Positions 1 through 9,101 of a DNA stretch of 64,000 bases are shown one piece after another. Made by a program: the position numbers and the translations under genes. The DNA is from Streptomyces sp. NBC_01454. Its GTDB lineage: Bacteria > Actinomycetota > Actinomycetes > Streptomycetales > Streptomycetaceae. How positions within the stretch are numbered: position 1 is the first letter of the stretch; every line of letters begins with the position of its first letter. The stretch spans positions 7,626,001-7,690,000 of the forward strand of contig NZ_CP109460.1 of the NCBI RefSeq assembly GCF_036227565.1. The letters are read 5' to 3'. The notes under the pieces were generated by a model. That model was not told the DNA's origin and did not search any database. It saw only the letters and a list, made by a program, of their open reading frames with translations.

Positions 1-113
1 AGGACATCATCCACAACGACCCGCTCGAGGGTGACGAGGAGAACCGCCGGCCGGGCATCGGCATCACGGTGACCGTGCCGTTCCGCACCGCCGAGGACAC
101 CGAGGAGGACTGA
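1..113 (+). CDS. C-terminal tail of an unidentified protein (5' end outside window)
   Basis: An open frame enters from the left edge (codons in phase from base 3) and ends at TGA 111-113. About 36 residues are visible. They are acidic, with a beta-strand-like patch GIGITVTVPF followed by an acidic tail ending in EED. I do not recognise the family. It lies 105 bp before a RiPP-type radical SAM gene on the same strand, so it could belong to that locus and might even be a precursor or accessory protein, but a strong hairpin (119-150) separates them. The frame shows the G/C-rich third positions of a real Streptomyces gene. Confidence 0.6.
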   Translation, partial: DIIHNDPLEGDEENRRPGIGITVTVPFRTAEDTEED

Positions 114-118
114 CCTCC

Positions 119-150
119 CCGGCCGGCCCGGCGCCACCCGGGCCGGCCGG
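119..150. terminator. Rho-independent-type hairpin
   Basis: A perfect 13-bp inverted repeat (119-131 with 138-150) encloses a 6-nt loop, six bases after the stop codon of the truncated upstream gene. No T-run follows, as is usual in Streptomyces. It probably ends the upstream transcript and would partly insulate the radical SAM gene that starts at 219. Confidence 0.6.
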
Positions 151-218
151 ACCCGTGCACCGCACCGGCCGGCCGCCGGCCGTCTCCCGCCCCATCCGCC
201 GCCGCACGTGGAGCCGCT

Positions 219-2150
219 ATGCGCGTCCTGCTGGTCAACATGCCCTGGTCCCCGATCGATCTGCCCTCGCTCGCCCTCGGAATCCTGCGGCGCAGCGTCG
301 ACGAGCGCACCTCCGGGCACGCCGAGGTCCTGCACGCCAACCTGGAGTTCACCGACTGGATCACCCGGCGCTGCACCTTCACCGGGGAGGACTACCAGTT
401 CTATGCGCTCTCCTCGTACTTCATGGGCTGCGGCGACTGGGTGTTCTCCTCCGCCCTCTACGACGATCCCGAGTGGCGCGCGGAGGAGTTCGCCACCTCC
501 ATGCGTGGCAAACTGCGCGCGGAACGACTGCGGATGTCCCATGAACTGCACCGCGTGGTACCGGAGTTCGTCCAGGAGATCGCCGAGCGGATCGTCGCGG
601 CCGGCCCCGATGTCGTCGGCTTCACCTCCACCTTCCAGCAGAACACCGCCGCGCTGGCCGCCGCCAAGTACGTCAAACGCCTCGCCCCGCACATCAAGAC
701 CGTCATGGGCGGCGCCAACTGCGACGCCGAGCAGGGCGCCGCCGCGCACCGCAACTTCGCCTTCCTGGACTTCGTGGTCCGCGGCGAGGGCGAGGCCGCC
801 TTCCCGCAGCTGCTGACCGCCCTCGACGAGGGCACCGAGCTGTCCGCCGTCCCCGGGCTCTGCCACCGGCAGCCCGACGGCACCAGCACGGCCAACCCGA
901 TGAGCACCAGCCCGCTGCCGCCCGCCACCATCCTCCCGCCCGACTACAGCGGCTACTTCGAGCGGCTGGCGTCGTCCGTGGCGCGCAACTGGGTGGAGCC
1001 CAAGCTCGTCGTCGAGGGGGCCCGCGGCTGCTGGTGGGGCGAGAAGCACCACTGCACCTTCTGCGGCCTCAACGGCTCCTTCATGCAGTTCCGCAGCAAG
1101 AGCCCCGACACCTTCTATGACGAGATCATGGACCTGGCCCGCCGCCACCGGGTGCTGGACATGTACCTCGTCGACAACATCCTCGACATGGGCTACCTCA
1201 CCACCGTCCTGCCCCGCATCATCGACAGCGGCTACGACCTGCGGATGCACATCGAGATCAAGGCCAATATGCGCCGGGCCCAGCTGCGCACCCTCGCCGA
1301 GGCCGGAATGATCTACGTCCAGCCCGGCATCGAGAGCCTGAACAGCCGGGTGCTCGACCTGATGGACAAGGGCGTGAGCGGCTGTCAGAACGTCCGGATG
1401 CTGCGCGACGGAGCCGAGACCGGACTCTCCGTCTCCTGGAACTACCTCCACGGCTTCCCCGGCGAGACCGCCGCCGACTACGAACCCGTCATCGCCCAGA
1501 TACCGGCCCTGGAACACCTCAACCCGCCGGTCGACCTGTCCGCCCGCATCGCCATCGAACGCTTCAGCCCCTACTTCAACCGGCCCGAACTCGGCTTCAC
1601 CGGACTGCGCCCCGAGGAGCACTACCGCTTCACCTACGACCTGCCGGAGTCCGAACTGCTTGATCTGGCCTACGTCTTCGAGGCACCCGAACGCGGCATC
1701 ACCGAGCCCACGGTCACCGCGCTCAACGAGGCCCTCGGCGCCTGGAAGAAACACCATGCGGACGCCCGGCTCACCCACGCCGACCTCGGCGACCGCATCG
1801 TGCTGGTCAGCCGCCGGCGCGCCTTCGACTGGGGCGTGAGGGAACTCACCGACCCCCTGGAGACCGCGGCCTTCCGCCTCCTGGACCAGCCGCACGCCCC
1901 CGCCGCCCTGACCCGCAAACTCGCCGCGCGGCTGCCGGACCACACCGTCGACGAGCCCGCCGTCCATGCCCTCCTCCAGCGCTGGGTGACGCTCGGGCTG
2001 GTCTTCACCGACGGCGGTCAGTACGTCCATCTCGCCCCCGCGGCCGTCAACGAGGACCTGCTGCGCCTCGACTTCATGCGCCACACCCATGCCGCCGCCG
2101 CCCCGCAGGAGCAGCCGGACGACACCGCCCGCACCGTCGCCCACGTCTGA
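219..2150 (+). CDS. RiPP maturation radical SAM C-methyltransferase (B12-dependent)
   Basis: 643 residues. The N-terminus (about 1-200) is a cobalamin-binding-like Rossmann domain (MRVLLVNMPW, VVGFTSTFQQN, VMGGANCD). The central radical SAM domain carries the cluster ligands as C271-X7-C279-X2-C282 (GCWWGEKHHCTFCG). This spacing departs from the classic CX3CX2C and is the hallmark of the ribosomal peptide maturation radical SAM protein 1 type. A later stretch WNYLHGFPGET is also typical of B12-radical SAM enzymes. The C-terminus (about 545-620) resembles a PqqD-like winged helix that could bind a leader peptide. Expected chemistry is methyl transfer from SAM via methylcobalamin to an unactivated carbon of a precursor peptide. 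It probably forms an operon with the next gene, 22 bp downstream. No obvious precursor lies between them. The ATG at 219 fits the family start. Confidence 0.88.
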   Translation: MRVLLVNMPWSPIDLPSLALGILRRSVDERTSGHAEVLHANLEFTDWITRRCTFTGEDYQFYALSSYFMGCGDWVFSSALYDDPEWRAEEFATSMRGKLRAERLRMSHELHRVVPEFVQEIAERIVAAGPDVVGFTSTFQQNTAALAAAKYVKRLAPHIKTVMGGANCDAEQGAAAHRNFAFLDFVVRGEGEAAFPQLLTALDEGTELSAVPGLCHRQPDGTSTANPMSTSPLPPATILPPDYSGYFERLASSVARNWVEPKLVVEGARGCWWGEKHHCTFCGLNGSFMQFRSKSPDTFYDEIMDLARRHRVLDMYLVDNILDMGYLTTVLPRIIDSGYDLRMHIEIKANMRRAQLRTLAEAGMIYVQPGIESLNSRVLDLMDKGVSGCQNVRMLRDGAETGLSVSWNYLHGFPGETAADYEPVIAQIPALEHLNPPVDLSARIAIERFSPYFNRPELGFTGLRPEEHYRFTYDLPESELLDLAYVFEAPERGITEPTVTALNEALGAWKKHHADARLTHADLGDRIVLVSRRRAFDWGVRELTDPLETAAFRLLDQPHAPAALTRKLAARLPDHTVDEPAVHALLQRWVTLGLVFTDGGQYVHLAPAAVNEDLLRLDFMRHTHAAAAPQEQPDDTARTVAHV

Positions 2151-2172
2151 CGCCGGTCCCCGAGGAGACACC

Positions 2173-2841
2173 ATGCACACCACCGCCACCCCCACCGGGC
2201 CCGCACTCAGCGCCTGGCGCGACTACGACGAGGCCGCCTGCACCCTGCCGGGCATGAGCCTCGGCGCCCTCGATCCGGGCGGCCCGCCGGAGGAGCAGGC
2301 CGGCCGGCTGTGGGAACTCGGGGTACGCCGGGTGCGGTTCGCCGAGGAGATCGACCTGGCCGCGGTCGACGAGCCCGGCGCCGCCGCCCGTGCGGTCCAA
2401 CAGCTGTGCCTGATACGGGATCTGACGGCCCGTGCGGTCCTGGTGCAGTGGCAGCTGCGGCTGCCGGCCGACCCCGACGACGGCTGGCGCGACCTCAGCC
2501 ACCTCCAGCCGCCCCGGACCCTCACCGGTCCCGCCGACCCGGCCGCCGCCCTCGCCCGGTGGCGCGACGAGCACTACCTCTGCAAATGCCTCTGGCGCCA
2601 GGGCCCGGGCTTCGTCCAGATCCGTGACCGGCGGTGGGGCGACCTGCGCCGCTTCACCGCGGACGAGCCCGCGTACCGGGAGGCGATCGGCCGGCTGGCC
2701 TATGGCGCCCCGCTGTCCGCGGTGCCCGAGTCCATCACCGCCGACTTCCTGGCGGAACGGCTGATCGCCCGCACCGGACCGCTGGTGTGGTGGCTGCCGT
2801 ACCGGGTGAACCGGTGGATCCAGGAGGCGATGGCCATCTGA
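2173..2841 (+). CDS. Small partner protein of RiPP radical SAM enzyme (DUF5825-like)
   Basis: 222 residues. The ATG at 2173 was chosen because GAGGAGA lies just upstream at 2162-2168; the frame is open further upstream only by overlap with the preceding gene. There is no signal peptide or membrane segment. The sequence has a Trp/Arg-rich centre (LARWRDEHYLCKCLWRQGP, QIRDRRWGDLRRF) and ends in WWLPYRVNRWIQEAMAI. From memory it resembles the DUF5825 proteins that sit beside radical SAM C-methyltransferases in Streptomyces; I could not check this. Tight spacing with the upstream gene suggests co-expression and a role in the same peptide pathway, perhaps substrate binding or partner recruitment. 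Function is otherwise unknown. Confidence 0.75.
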   Translation: MHTTATPTGPALSAWRDYDEAACTLPGMSLGALDPGGPPEEQAGRLWELGVRRVRFAEEIDLAAVDEPGAAARAVQQLCLIRDLTARAVLVQWQLRLPADPDDGWRDLSHLQPPRTLTGPADPAAALARWRDEHYLCKCLWRQGPGFVQIRDRRWGDLRRFTADEPAYREAIGRLAYGAPLSAVPESITADFLAERLIARTGPLVWWLPYRVNRWIQEAMAI

Positions 2842-2867
2842 ACCCGGGCGCGGCCCGTGGCCGGACG

Positions 2868-4661
2868 TTACGGTGCGCTGGGCTCGGGCTGTCCGCGCTC
2901 CTCGGGCATCTGCTGCTCGAACCAGACGACCTTGCCGGTGCTCAGCCGCGTCGCTCCCCAGCGCTGCGCCAGCTGGTTGACCAGGAACAGGCCGCGGCCG
3001 CCCTCGTCGCCCGACTGAGCGCGCCGCATCCGGGGCACCTGCGGGGAGTCGTCGCCCACTTCGCACCGCAGCACATCGGTGCGCAGCAGCCGCAGGGCGA
3101 TCGGCCGCGACGCGTAGCGCACCGCGTTCGTCACCACCTCGCTGACCATGAGCTCGGTCGCGTCCAGCAGCGAGTCCAGACCCCAGCGCCGCAGCGCCCG
3201 GCGGGTCAGCTGCCGGGCCCGGCCCGCCGTCTGCGGCTGGGGGCTGAGGAACCAGTACGCGACGTTGAGCGGCGGGAACCCGTCGAACCGGGCGGCGAGC
3301 AGCGCCACATCGTCGTCCAGGCTCCCCGGGTCCAGGACGTTCAGTACCGCGTCGCAGAGCACGTCCAGCGGCGGGGAGCCGAGCATGTCGGCGGCGGCCT
3401 GCAGCCGGGCGCGCAGCAGTTCCACCCCCGCCCAGACATCCTGTTCCCGGGACTCGACGAGGCCGTCGGTGTACAGCAGCAGCGTCGCTCCGGTGGGTGC
3501 GGGCATCTCCACGGATTCGAAGGGCACGCCGCCCACCCCGATCGGCGCACCGGGCGGGATCTGGAGCACCTTCCCGAATCCGTCCGGGTGCAGCAGCAGC
3601 GGCGGCGGATGTCCCGCGTCGGCCATCAGCAGCCGCTGCGCGATCGGGTCGTAGACCGCGTAGAGCACGGTCGCCATGTGCGCGCTGCCCAGCCGCTGGG
3701 CCTGCTCGTCGAGATGGTGCAGCACCTCCTCCGGCGGCAGGTCGAGCCCGGCGAGGGTCTGCACGGTGGTGCGCAGCTGCCCCATGATCGCGGCGGAGGT
3801 CATGGAGTGCCCCATGACGTCGCCGACGACCAGCGCGACGCGGTTGCCGGGCAGCGGGATCGCGTCGTACCAGTCGCCGCCCACCTGGGAGGTGGCGGCA
3901 GCCGGCAGATACCGGCTGGCCAGCCGGACGCCGGTGGTCGTGGGGAGCGACGAGGGAAGCATTGTCAGCTGCAGCGCGTCGGCCATGGAGACCTCGCGGT
4001 CGTACACGATCGCCTTGTCGATGCCCAGCGCGGTGTGGGTGGCCAGCTGGGAGGCGACGAGCAGATCGTCGTCCGTGAAGGCGGGCCGGCCGGCCCCGCG
4101 CAGCAGGGCGACGGTGCCCAGGACGTGCCGGCGGCCGTACAGCGGGGCGAGGATCAGCCGCCGGCCCGGTGCCGGAGTCGCCGGCGGGCTCGTCACCGGC
4201 GCCAGTAGCGCGGTCACGGTGGGCCCGAGCCCGGGGGCGTCGCCGAACACGGGCCGCCCGGCCAGCAGTATCCCGACGAGCCGCCCGGTCACCGTCAGTG
4301 GTGCGAACTCGGCGTCCCCCGCGGGCGCCTCGGTGACTGAGGCCTTCGGCCCCTGGGCGATGCTGTGCAGCCGCAGGATGATCGGCTCGGCCGGCTGCGC
4401 TTCCCCGGTCGGCAGCGGATCCCGCAGATGGACGAGGAGCGTGTCGGCGAACGCGGGGATCGCGGCCCGGCACAGTTCCCCCAGCGTCTCGTCCCGGTCG
4501 CTGCCCCAGGCGATCCGCCGCGTCGCGGATTCGAGGTACCGCAGGCGGTCGGTCTGCGCCTCGGGGCCACGTTCCGCATCCCCCCGGGCACCCTCCGCAG
4601 ACTCGTCCCCGGGCCCGGCGGAGAGCCTGCCGGGTCCTTGGCGGGGAGTGCGGGGCTCCAT
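2868..4661 (-). CDS. SpoIIE-family PP2C phosphatase with GAF and RsbW-like ATPase domains
   Basis: 597 residues. Order: a short variable N-terminus, a GAF-like sensor (about 45-225), a PP2C/SpoIIE phosphatase (about 240-455) with the metal-binding GGDWYDAIPL and VVGDVMGHS motifs and LLLYTDGLVESR, then a histidine-kinase-like ATPase of the anti-sigma RsbW type (about 465-590; N-box ELMVSEVVTNAVRYA, G-box CEVGDDS, GGRGLFLV). Such proteins dephosphorylate STAS anti-sigma antagonists and can also bind or phosphorylate partners. The SigB-like sigma factor at 6534 and STAS protein at 9102 are plausible partners. I took the ATG at 4661; the frame stays open upstream through the neighbouring methyltransferase, which is a GC-rich artefact. 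It follows the methyltransferase gene by 47 bp and probably shares its transcript. Confidence 0.88.
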   Translation of the reverse strand: MEPRTPRQGPGRLSAGPGDESAEGARGDAERGPEAQTDRLRYLESATRRIAWGSDRDETLGELCRAAIPAFADTLLVHLRDPLPTGEAQPAEPIILRLHSIAQGPKASVTEAPAGDAEFAPLTVTGRLVGILLAGRPVFGDAPGLGPTVTALLAPVTSPPATPAPGRRLILAPLYGRRHVLGTVALLRGAGRPAFTDDDLLVASQLATHTALGIDKAIVYDREVSMADALQLTMLPSSLPTTTGVRLASRYLPAAATSQVGGDWYDAIPLPGNRVALVVGDVMGHSMTSAAIMGQLRTTVQTLAGLDLPPEEVLHHLDEQAQRLGSAHMATVLYAVYDPIAQRLLMADAGHPPPLLLHPDGFGKVLQIPPGAPIGVGGVPFESVEMPAPTGATLLLYTDGLVESREQDVWAGVELLRARLQAAADMLGSPPLDVLCDAVLNVLDPGSLDDDVALLAARFDGFPPLNVAYWFLSPQPQTAGRARQLTRRALRRWGLDSLLDATELMVSEVVTNAVRYASRPIALRLLRTDVLRCEVGDDSPQVPRMRRAQSGDEGGRGLFLVNQLAQRWGATRLSTGKVVWFEQQMPEERGQPEPSAP

Positions 4662-4708
4662 CACTCGTGGGTGTCCGTCCGGTGGGGGCCAGGAGGTGCG
4701 CGGCGGCC

Positions 4709-5410
4709 TCAGTCGCGCCGCCTGCAGTGGAGAAAGAGCTGTTCCTCGGGCGGTACGTCCGAGGTCGCGGGGGCGTAGGTGTACGAGGTCTCCTCGACGA
4801 CCTCGAAGTCCGCCTCCTCGATGACCTTGCGCAGGTCCTCCCGCAGATAGCCGGACACCCGGATGGTGTTGCCGAGGAACGGGATCGTGAAGTAGTCCAC
4901 GTCGGCCTCCACCATCGAGAGGGCGAACAGACCGCCGGGCACCAGCAGGTCGTGGATCGCGTGCAGCGCGGGCGGGATCTCGGCCCGCGGCAGCATCAGC
5001 AGGGTGAAGAAGGCCGCGACCGCGTCGAAGCGGCCCAGGCCGTCGGGGCCGCCGGGCGTCAGGTCGGCGATGTCCCGACGGTGGAACGTTGCATCGGGCA
5101 CATACTTCCGGGCGAGGTCGATCATCCCGCGGGAGAGATCGACGCCGACCACCTCGCACCCCGCGTCCACCAGCTGCCGGGCGGTCGGCAGGCCCGTTCC
5201 GCAGCCCAGGTCCAGTACGCGGGAGCCGCCGGGCAGCGCGCCGATCAGCCACGCGCCGGCCGCCAGCTGCCCCTCCTTGAACGGGAACGCCTCGTCATAG
5301 CGGTCACCGATCGCATCGAACGCCTCGGCCTGCCCCTCGCGGTCGGGCCGTGCGCCCTCGGTGCCGGTCTCGTCGTCCTCGTAACCGGTCTCCAGGAATC
5401 CTTCGCTCAC
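4709..5410 (-). CDS. Class I SAM-dependent methyltransferase
   Basis: 233 residues. Motif I is VLDLGCGTGLPTA (about 80-92), followed by the acidic motif II VVGVDLSRGMIDLAR and LTPGGPDGLGRFDAVAAFF, a standard Methyltransf_11/25 fold. The substrate cannot be told. The start is GTG at 5408-5410, with an AGAGG-type ribosome site eight bases upstream. The next gene on the strand is the SpoIIE/RsbW-like regulator, 47 bp away, suggesting an operon. The ORF is divergent from the DUF1206 gene across a 191-bp intergenic stretch that should hold both promoters. Confidence 0.85.
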   Translation of the reverse strand: MSEGFLETGYEDDETGTEGARPDREGQAEAFDAIGDRYDEAFPFKEGQLAAGAWLIGALPGGSRVLDLGCGTGLPTARQLVDAGCEVVGVDLSRGMIDLARKYVPDATFHRRDIADLTPGGPDGLGRFDAVAAFFTLLMLPRAEIPPALHAIHDLLVPGGLFALSMVEADVDYFTIPFLGNTIRVSGYLREDLRKVIEEADFEVVEETSYTYAPATSDVPPEEQLFLHCRRRD

Positions 5411-5601
5411 GAATTACGCCTCTTCACGTGCGTCTATTCGATTACCTCCATCATGCACCCCCTCCCTGCGCCGCTGCCCGTACGGACGGCGGACCGCGCA
5501 CCGCCCGCATGCCGCCGGTGCGCGGCCGGGATTCGTGCCGCGGGCCCGGGGCAGACGGCGGTACATCCTCGACGGCGGGGCAGAGGCTTTCAGCAGGCGA
5601 C

Positions 5602-6444
5602 ATGGACGCGACAACCGCGATACCCGGTGCGGGCAGACGCCTGGCCCGGCGGGGTGCGCGCAGCACCGCGATCCGCACCGCGGCCCGCTGCGGATTCGCG
5701 GCACGGGGCGTGATCTACCTCCTCGTCGGCGTACTGGCCCTGCGGATCGCCTTCGGCGATTCCCATGAACAGGCGGACCGGGGCGGGGCGCTGGCAGAAC
5801 TCGCCCCCCGGCCGTTCGGCAGCCCGCTGATATGGGCGCTCGGCCTCGGACTGGCGGGAATGGCGCTGTGGCGTCTCACGGAGGCGCTGATCGGCGCCTC
5901 GGGACCCGACGGGCACAAGCCCCACAAGCGGCTGCTGTCACTGGCCCGCTTCCTCTTCTACGCCACCGTGTCGTCCTCCGTCGTGGCGTTCGCCGCGGGC
6001 CGCAAGGGCGACGGAAGCGGGGCCGGCGACCGGCAGTCCCGGGACGCGACGGCCCGGGTGCTCGAACTTCCCGCCGGACCGTGGCTGGTGGCGGTCGCCG
6101 GGGTGGGCATCGCCGTCGCCGGGGTGTGGATCGCGGTGCGCGCCGTCCTCCGCAGGTTCCACAAGAACCTCCGGCGGGAGGGGATGTCGCGGCGCGGGCG
6201 GCAGGCCGTCGATGTGCTCGGCGTCGCGGGCGGCGCCGCCCGGGGCTGCGTGTTCGCCGCGGCCGGGGTGTTCGCCGTCCGCGCCGCGATCCACCACGAC
6301 CCGGGGAGCGCCAAGGGCATGGACGACACGCTCCGCTCCTTCGCCGATACCTCGGCCGGCCCCTGGCTCCTGGTGGCGATCGCGGTGGGCCTCGCCCTGT
6401 TCGGTGCGTTCTCCCTCGCCATGGCCCGGTGGCGCCGGCTCTGA
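5602..6444 (+). CDS. DUF1206 domain membrane protein
   Basis: 280 residues, integral membrane. Three related two-helix units recur: the first begins with CGFAARGVIYLLVGVLAL, the second lies around LARFLFYATVSSSVVAFAA, and the third begins with GGAARGCVFAAAGVFAVRAA. This triplication and the ARG-hydrophobic signature are characteristic of DUF1206. A short basic N-terminus precedes the first helix. The ATG at 5602 has only a weak, distant GAGG; other in-frame starts upstream would extend into the divergent promoter region. Function is unknown. Members are often found near stress genes in actinobacteria, as here beside a SigB-type sigma gene. It ends convergently with that gene across a strong shared hairpin. 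Confidence 0.85.
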   Translation: MDATTAIPGAGRRLARRGARSTAIRTAARCGFAARGVIYLLVGVLALRIAFGDSHEQADRGGALAELAPRPFGSPLIWALGLGLAGMALWRLTEALIGASGPDGHKPHKRLLSLARFLFYATVSSSVVAFAAGRKGDGSGAGDRQSRDATARVLELPAGPWLVAVAGVGIAVAGVWIAVRAVLRRFHKNLRREGMSRRGRQAVDVLGVAGGAARGCVFAAAGVFAVRAAIHHDPGSAKGMDDTLRSFADTSAGPWLLVAIAVGLALFGAFSLAMARWRRL

Positions 6445-6480
6445 CGGGACACGGCGGGAGAAAGCGGTACCGACGAACGG

Positions 6481-6515
6481 GGGCGGGCCCCGGCCATGGT
6501 GGCCGGGGCCCGCCC
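6481..6515. terminator. Bidirectional terminator between convergent genes
   Basis: A perfect 15-bp GC stem (6481-6495 with 6501-6515) with a 5-nt loop lies midway between the DUF1206 gene ending at 6444 and the sigma factor gene ending at 6534. Its symmetry allows it to act on both transcripts. Confidence 0.75.
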
Positions 6516-6533
6516 ACGGAACGACGATCCCGC

Positions 6534-7391
6534 TCAGCGCTCGCTGAGCATGCCGGTGCGCAGCTTGGTCAGGGTGCGGGTGAGCAGACGCGAGACATGC
6601 ATCTGGGAGACGCCCAGCTCCTCGCCGATCTGGGACTGGGTCATCTCCTGGCCGAAGCGCAGCTCGATCAGCTGACGCTCGCGCGCGTCGAGCTGCTGCA
6701 GCAGCGGCGCGAGGGTGTGGAGGTCCTCGACGGTTCCCATGGCCGGGTCCTCCTCGCCCAGGACGTCGGCCAGGGCGCGGCGCTGGTGGGAGGGGTCGGG
6801 GTCGGTGGGGGTGTCCAGCGAGCCGGCGGAGTAGCCGTTGGCCGCGACGATCCCCTCGATGACCTCGTCCTCCGACAGGTCGAGATGGGTGGCGAGCTCA
6901 TGGACCGTCGGGTCGCGGTCGAGCCGGAGGTGAAGCGCTTCCTTGGCCTTCGCCAGATCGCTGCGCAGCTCCTGCAGCCGGCGCGGGACGTGCACCGCCC
7001 AGCCGGTGTCGCGGAAGAAGCGCTTGATCTCGCCGAGGATGTACGGCACGGCGAACGTGGAGAACTCGACCTCACGGGAGAGGTCGAAGCGGTCGATGGC
7101 CTTGATCAGTCCGATCGTGCCGACCTGGATGATGTCTTCCATGTCGTCGCCACGATTGCGGTAGCGACGCGCGACGTACCGCACCATCGACATGTTCATC
7201 TCGATGAGGGTGTTCCGCGCGTACTGGTACTCGTGCGTGCCCTCTTCGAGGAACCGCAGCCGATCGAAGAACTGCTTCGACAGCTCCCGCGCGTCCCTGG
7301 GGGCCACCGTGCTCGGGCACTCGACCGCCGGCAGTGCGGCGGCCAGGTCGGAGTGCTGCTCGGTAGTGGTGTCGTTCACGACGGTGGTCAT
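6534..7391 (-). CDS. RNA polymerase sigma factor, SigB/SigF/SigG family
   Basis: 285 residues from the ATG at 7391; an adjacent ATG at 7394 and another at 7427 are alternatives. GGGGAGG lies 4 nt from 7391, so I prefer that start. Regions 2-4 are clear: region 2 (YARNTLIEMNMSMVRYVARR, DDMEDIIQVGTIGLIKAIDRF, EFSTFAVPYILGEIKRFFRD), region 3 (VPRRLQELRSDLAKAKEAL) and the region 4 helix-turn-helix (LIELRFGQEMTQSQIGEELG, VSQMHVSRLLTRTL). This architecture is the general-stress/sporulation SigB type, normally held by an RsbW-like anti-sigma factor. The SpoIIE/RsbW-like protein at 2868 and STAS protein at 9102 make a partner-switching circuit plausible. Confidence 0.92.
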   Translation of the reverse strand: MTTVVNDTTTEQHSDLAAALPAVECPSTVAPRDARELSKQFFDRLRFLEEGTHEYQYARNTLIEMNMSMVRYVARRYRNRGDDMEDIIQVGTIGLIKAIDRFDLSREVEFSTFAVPYILGEIKRFFRDTGWAVHVPRRLQELRSDLAKAKEALHLRLDRDPTVHELATHLDLSEDEVIEGIVAANGYSAGSLDTPTDPDPSHQRRALADVLGEEDPAMGTVEDLHTLAPLLQQLDARERQLIELRFGQEMTQSQIGEELGVSQMHVSRLLTRTLTKLRTGMLSER

Positions 7392-7481
7392 CATGCCTCC
7401 CCGTGCGTCCGTCACACGCGAACGCACAGCGCCCGCCTACCCACCATGAACACTTCCATGCGTGTGACGTGCCCGTCACGA

Positions 7482-9083
7482 TCACGCCTGGCCACCGAAG
7501 CGGTCGGGGTCGGCCGCCGCCCGGTCCGCGGCCCAGCCCTGCGGCGGGCCGGCCACCAACTCACCGGGGCGCAGCCAGTCGTAGAGCTCCTCGTACGACC
7601 GGACGGTGAGCGGATCGATCCGCCGCCGCAGCATCCAGGGCCGCAGGCCGTCCGGGTCCTGGACTCCCACGGAGCCCAGGATCTGCCGGGCGCTGTCCAC
7701 GGTCGCCCGCTGGAACCGGTGCACGCGCGCGGACTTGTCACCGACGTCCAGGGCCCGGCCCCGGCGCGGGTCCTGGGTCGCCACACCGACGGGCAGGTGT
7801 GGGTGTGGCAGCGCTGTGCCTGGATGCAGCCGACGGCCATCATCATGGCGCGCGCCGCATTCGTGTAATCCGCGCCCTGCACCAGGCGCTTGACCATATC
7901 TGCGCCGGTGGCGACCTTTCCGCTCGCGCCGATTTGATGCGGTCGCGCAGTCCGCAGCCGACCAGCGCGTGGTGCACGGTGATCAGGCCTTCGGTCAGCG
8001 GGGCGCCGAGATGGTCGGCGAATTCCAGGGGAGCGGCCCGGTGCCGCCCTCCGCGCCGTCGACGACGAGGAAATCGGGGGTCACCCCCTCCGCCGGCCTG
8101 GCCTTGCAGACCGACAGGAACTCCCGCCTCGCACCGACGCACAGCTTGCATCCGGTCGGCTTGCCGCCCGCCGGCTCGCGCCTCCTCGCCAGGAAAAGAA
8201 CCAGCTCACGCGGGGTGGCAAAGGTCCGGTGAGAGGGCGGGGAGATGATCGTCCGGCCTTGGGGCACCGCACGGATCCGGGCGATCTCGGCATTGACCTT
8301 GCTGCCGGGCAGCACGCCGCCGGTGCCGGGCCTGGCGCCCTGGGATCTCTTCAGCGAGAGGCACGTGATGCGCTCGTGCGCGGCCTTGTCGGCGAACTCG
8401 GACGGCGCGCATTCCCCGTCCTCGGTGCGGCATCCGAAAGAGCCGGTCCCGATCTCCCAGAGGAGATCGCCACCGTGCCGCAGGTGGTACTCGCACAGCC
8501 CGCCTTCGCCGGTGTCGTGGGCGAAACCACCCAGCGCCGCCCCTTTGTTCAACTTTGTTCCACGCGAACATGGTTGGCCGACAGCGCCCCGAAGCTCATC
8601 GCCGAGACGTTCAGCAACGCCATGTCATACGGCTGGGTGCAGTCGGGGCCGCCGGCCCGCACCGTGGGCGGCTGCCCGGGCACCGGCACGGGCGCCATGG
8701 ACGCCACCAGATACTCGTACCCGGTGGCACAGACGTCCCGTTCGGTACCGAAGGGTTCCTCCGCGTCGACGCCCTTGGCGCGTTCCTACACCGGGCTGCG
8801 CACCTCACGGCCGAAGGGCCGGCCGTCGAAGTTGCGCTCGACGAAGTACTGCTGCCACTCCGGCCGGATCGCCTCCAGCGCGAAGCGCAGGTGCCCGAGG
8901 ACCGGATAGTTGCGTAGCACGGAGTGCCTGCGCCGGGTCAGATCGGCCACCCCGAGAACGCCGAGCGCCAGGAAGAACCCGGCCGGCGGCCAGTACCAGG
9001 GCGACCACAGCACCGCGGCACCCACGAGGCCGGCGGCCAGGACCAGCAGGGCCCCACCGACAGTTGCCGCACCCGCCGCGCAC
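7482..9083 (-). pseudogene. Decayed FMN-binding glutamate synthase-like protein
   Basis: Reading the minus strand, pieces in different frames line up as one protein of about 530 residues of the FMN-binding GltB-domain family. In order they are an N-terminal membrane segment (WSPWYWPPAGFFLALGVLG), [103 protein letters not shown], and VATQDPRRGRALDVGDKSAR to the end. Lesions: an in-frame TAG near 8786, a small duplication-like insertion with a stop near 8550, and frame changes near 8045, 7935 and 7795. The last of these sits in the conserved CPVGVATQDP. Several independent lesions argue for true decay rather than one sequencing error. The upstream limit is uncertain because no start codon fits clearly. 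Confidence 0.85.
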
Positions 9084-9101
9084 CGGAGCCCATGCCCCCG
9101 C

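Noticed and set aside
2634..4208. Plus-strand open frame opposite the SpoIIE/RsbW-like gene
   Set aside because: Low-complexity translation; the minus strand has clear phosphatase and ATPase motifs.
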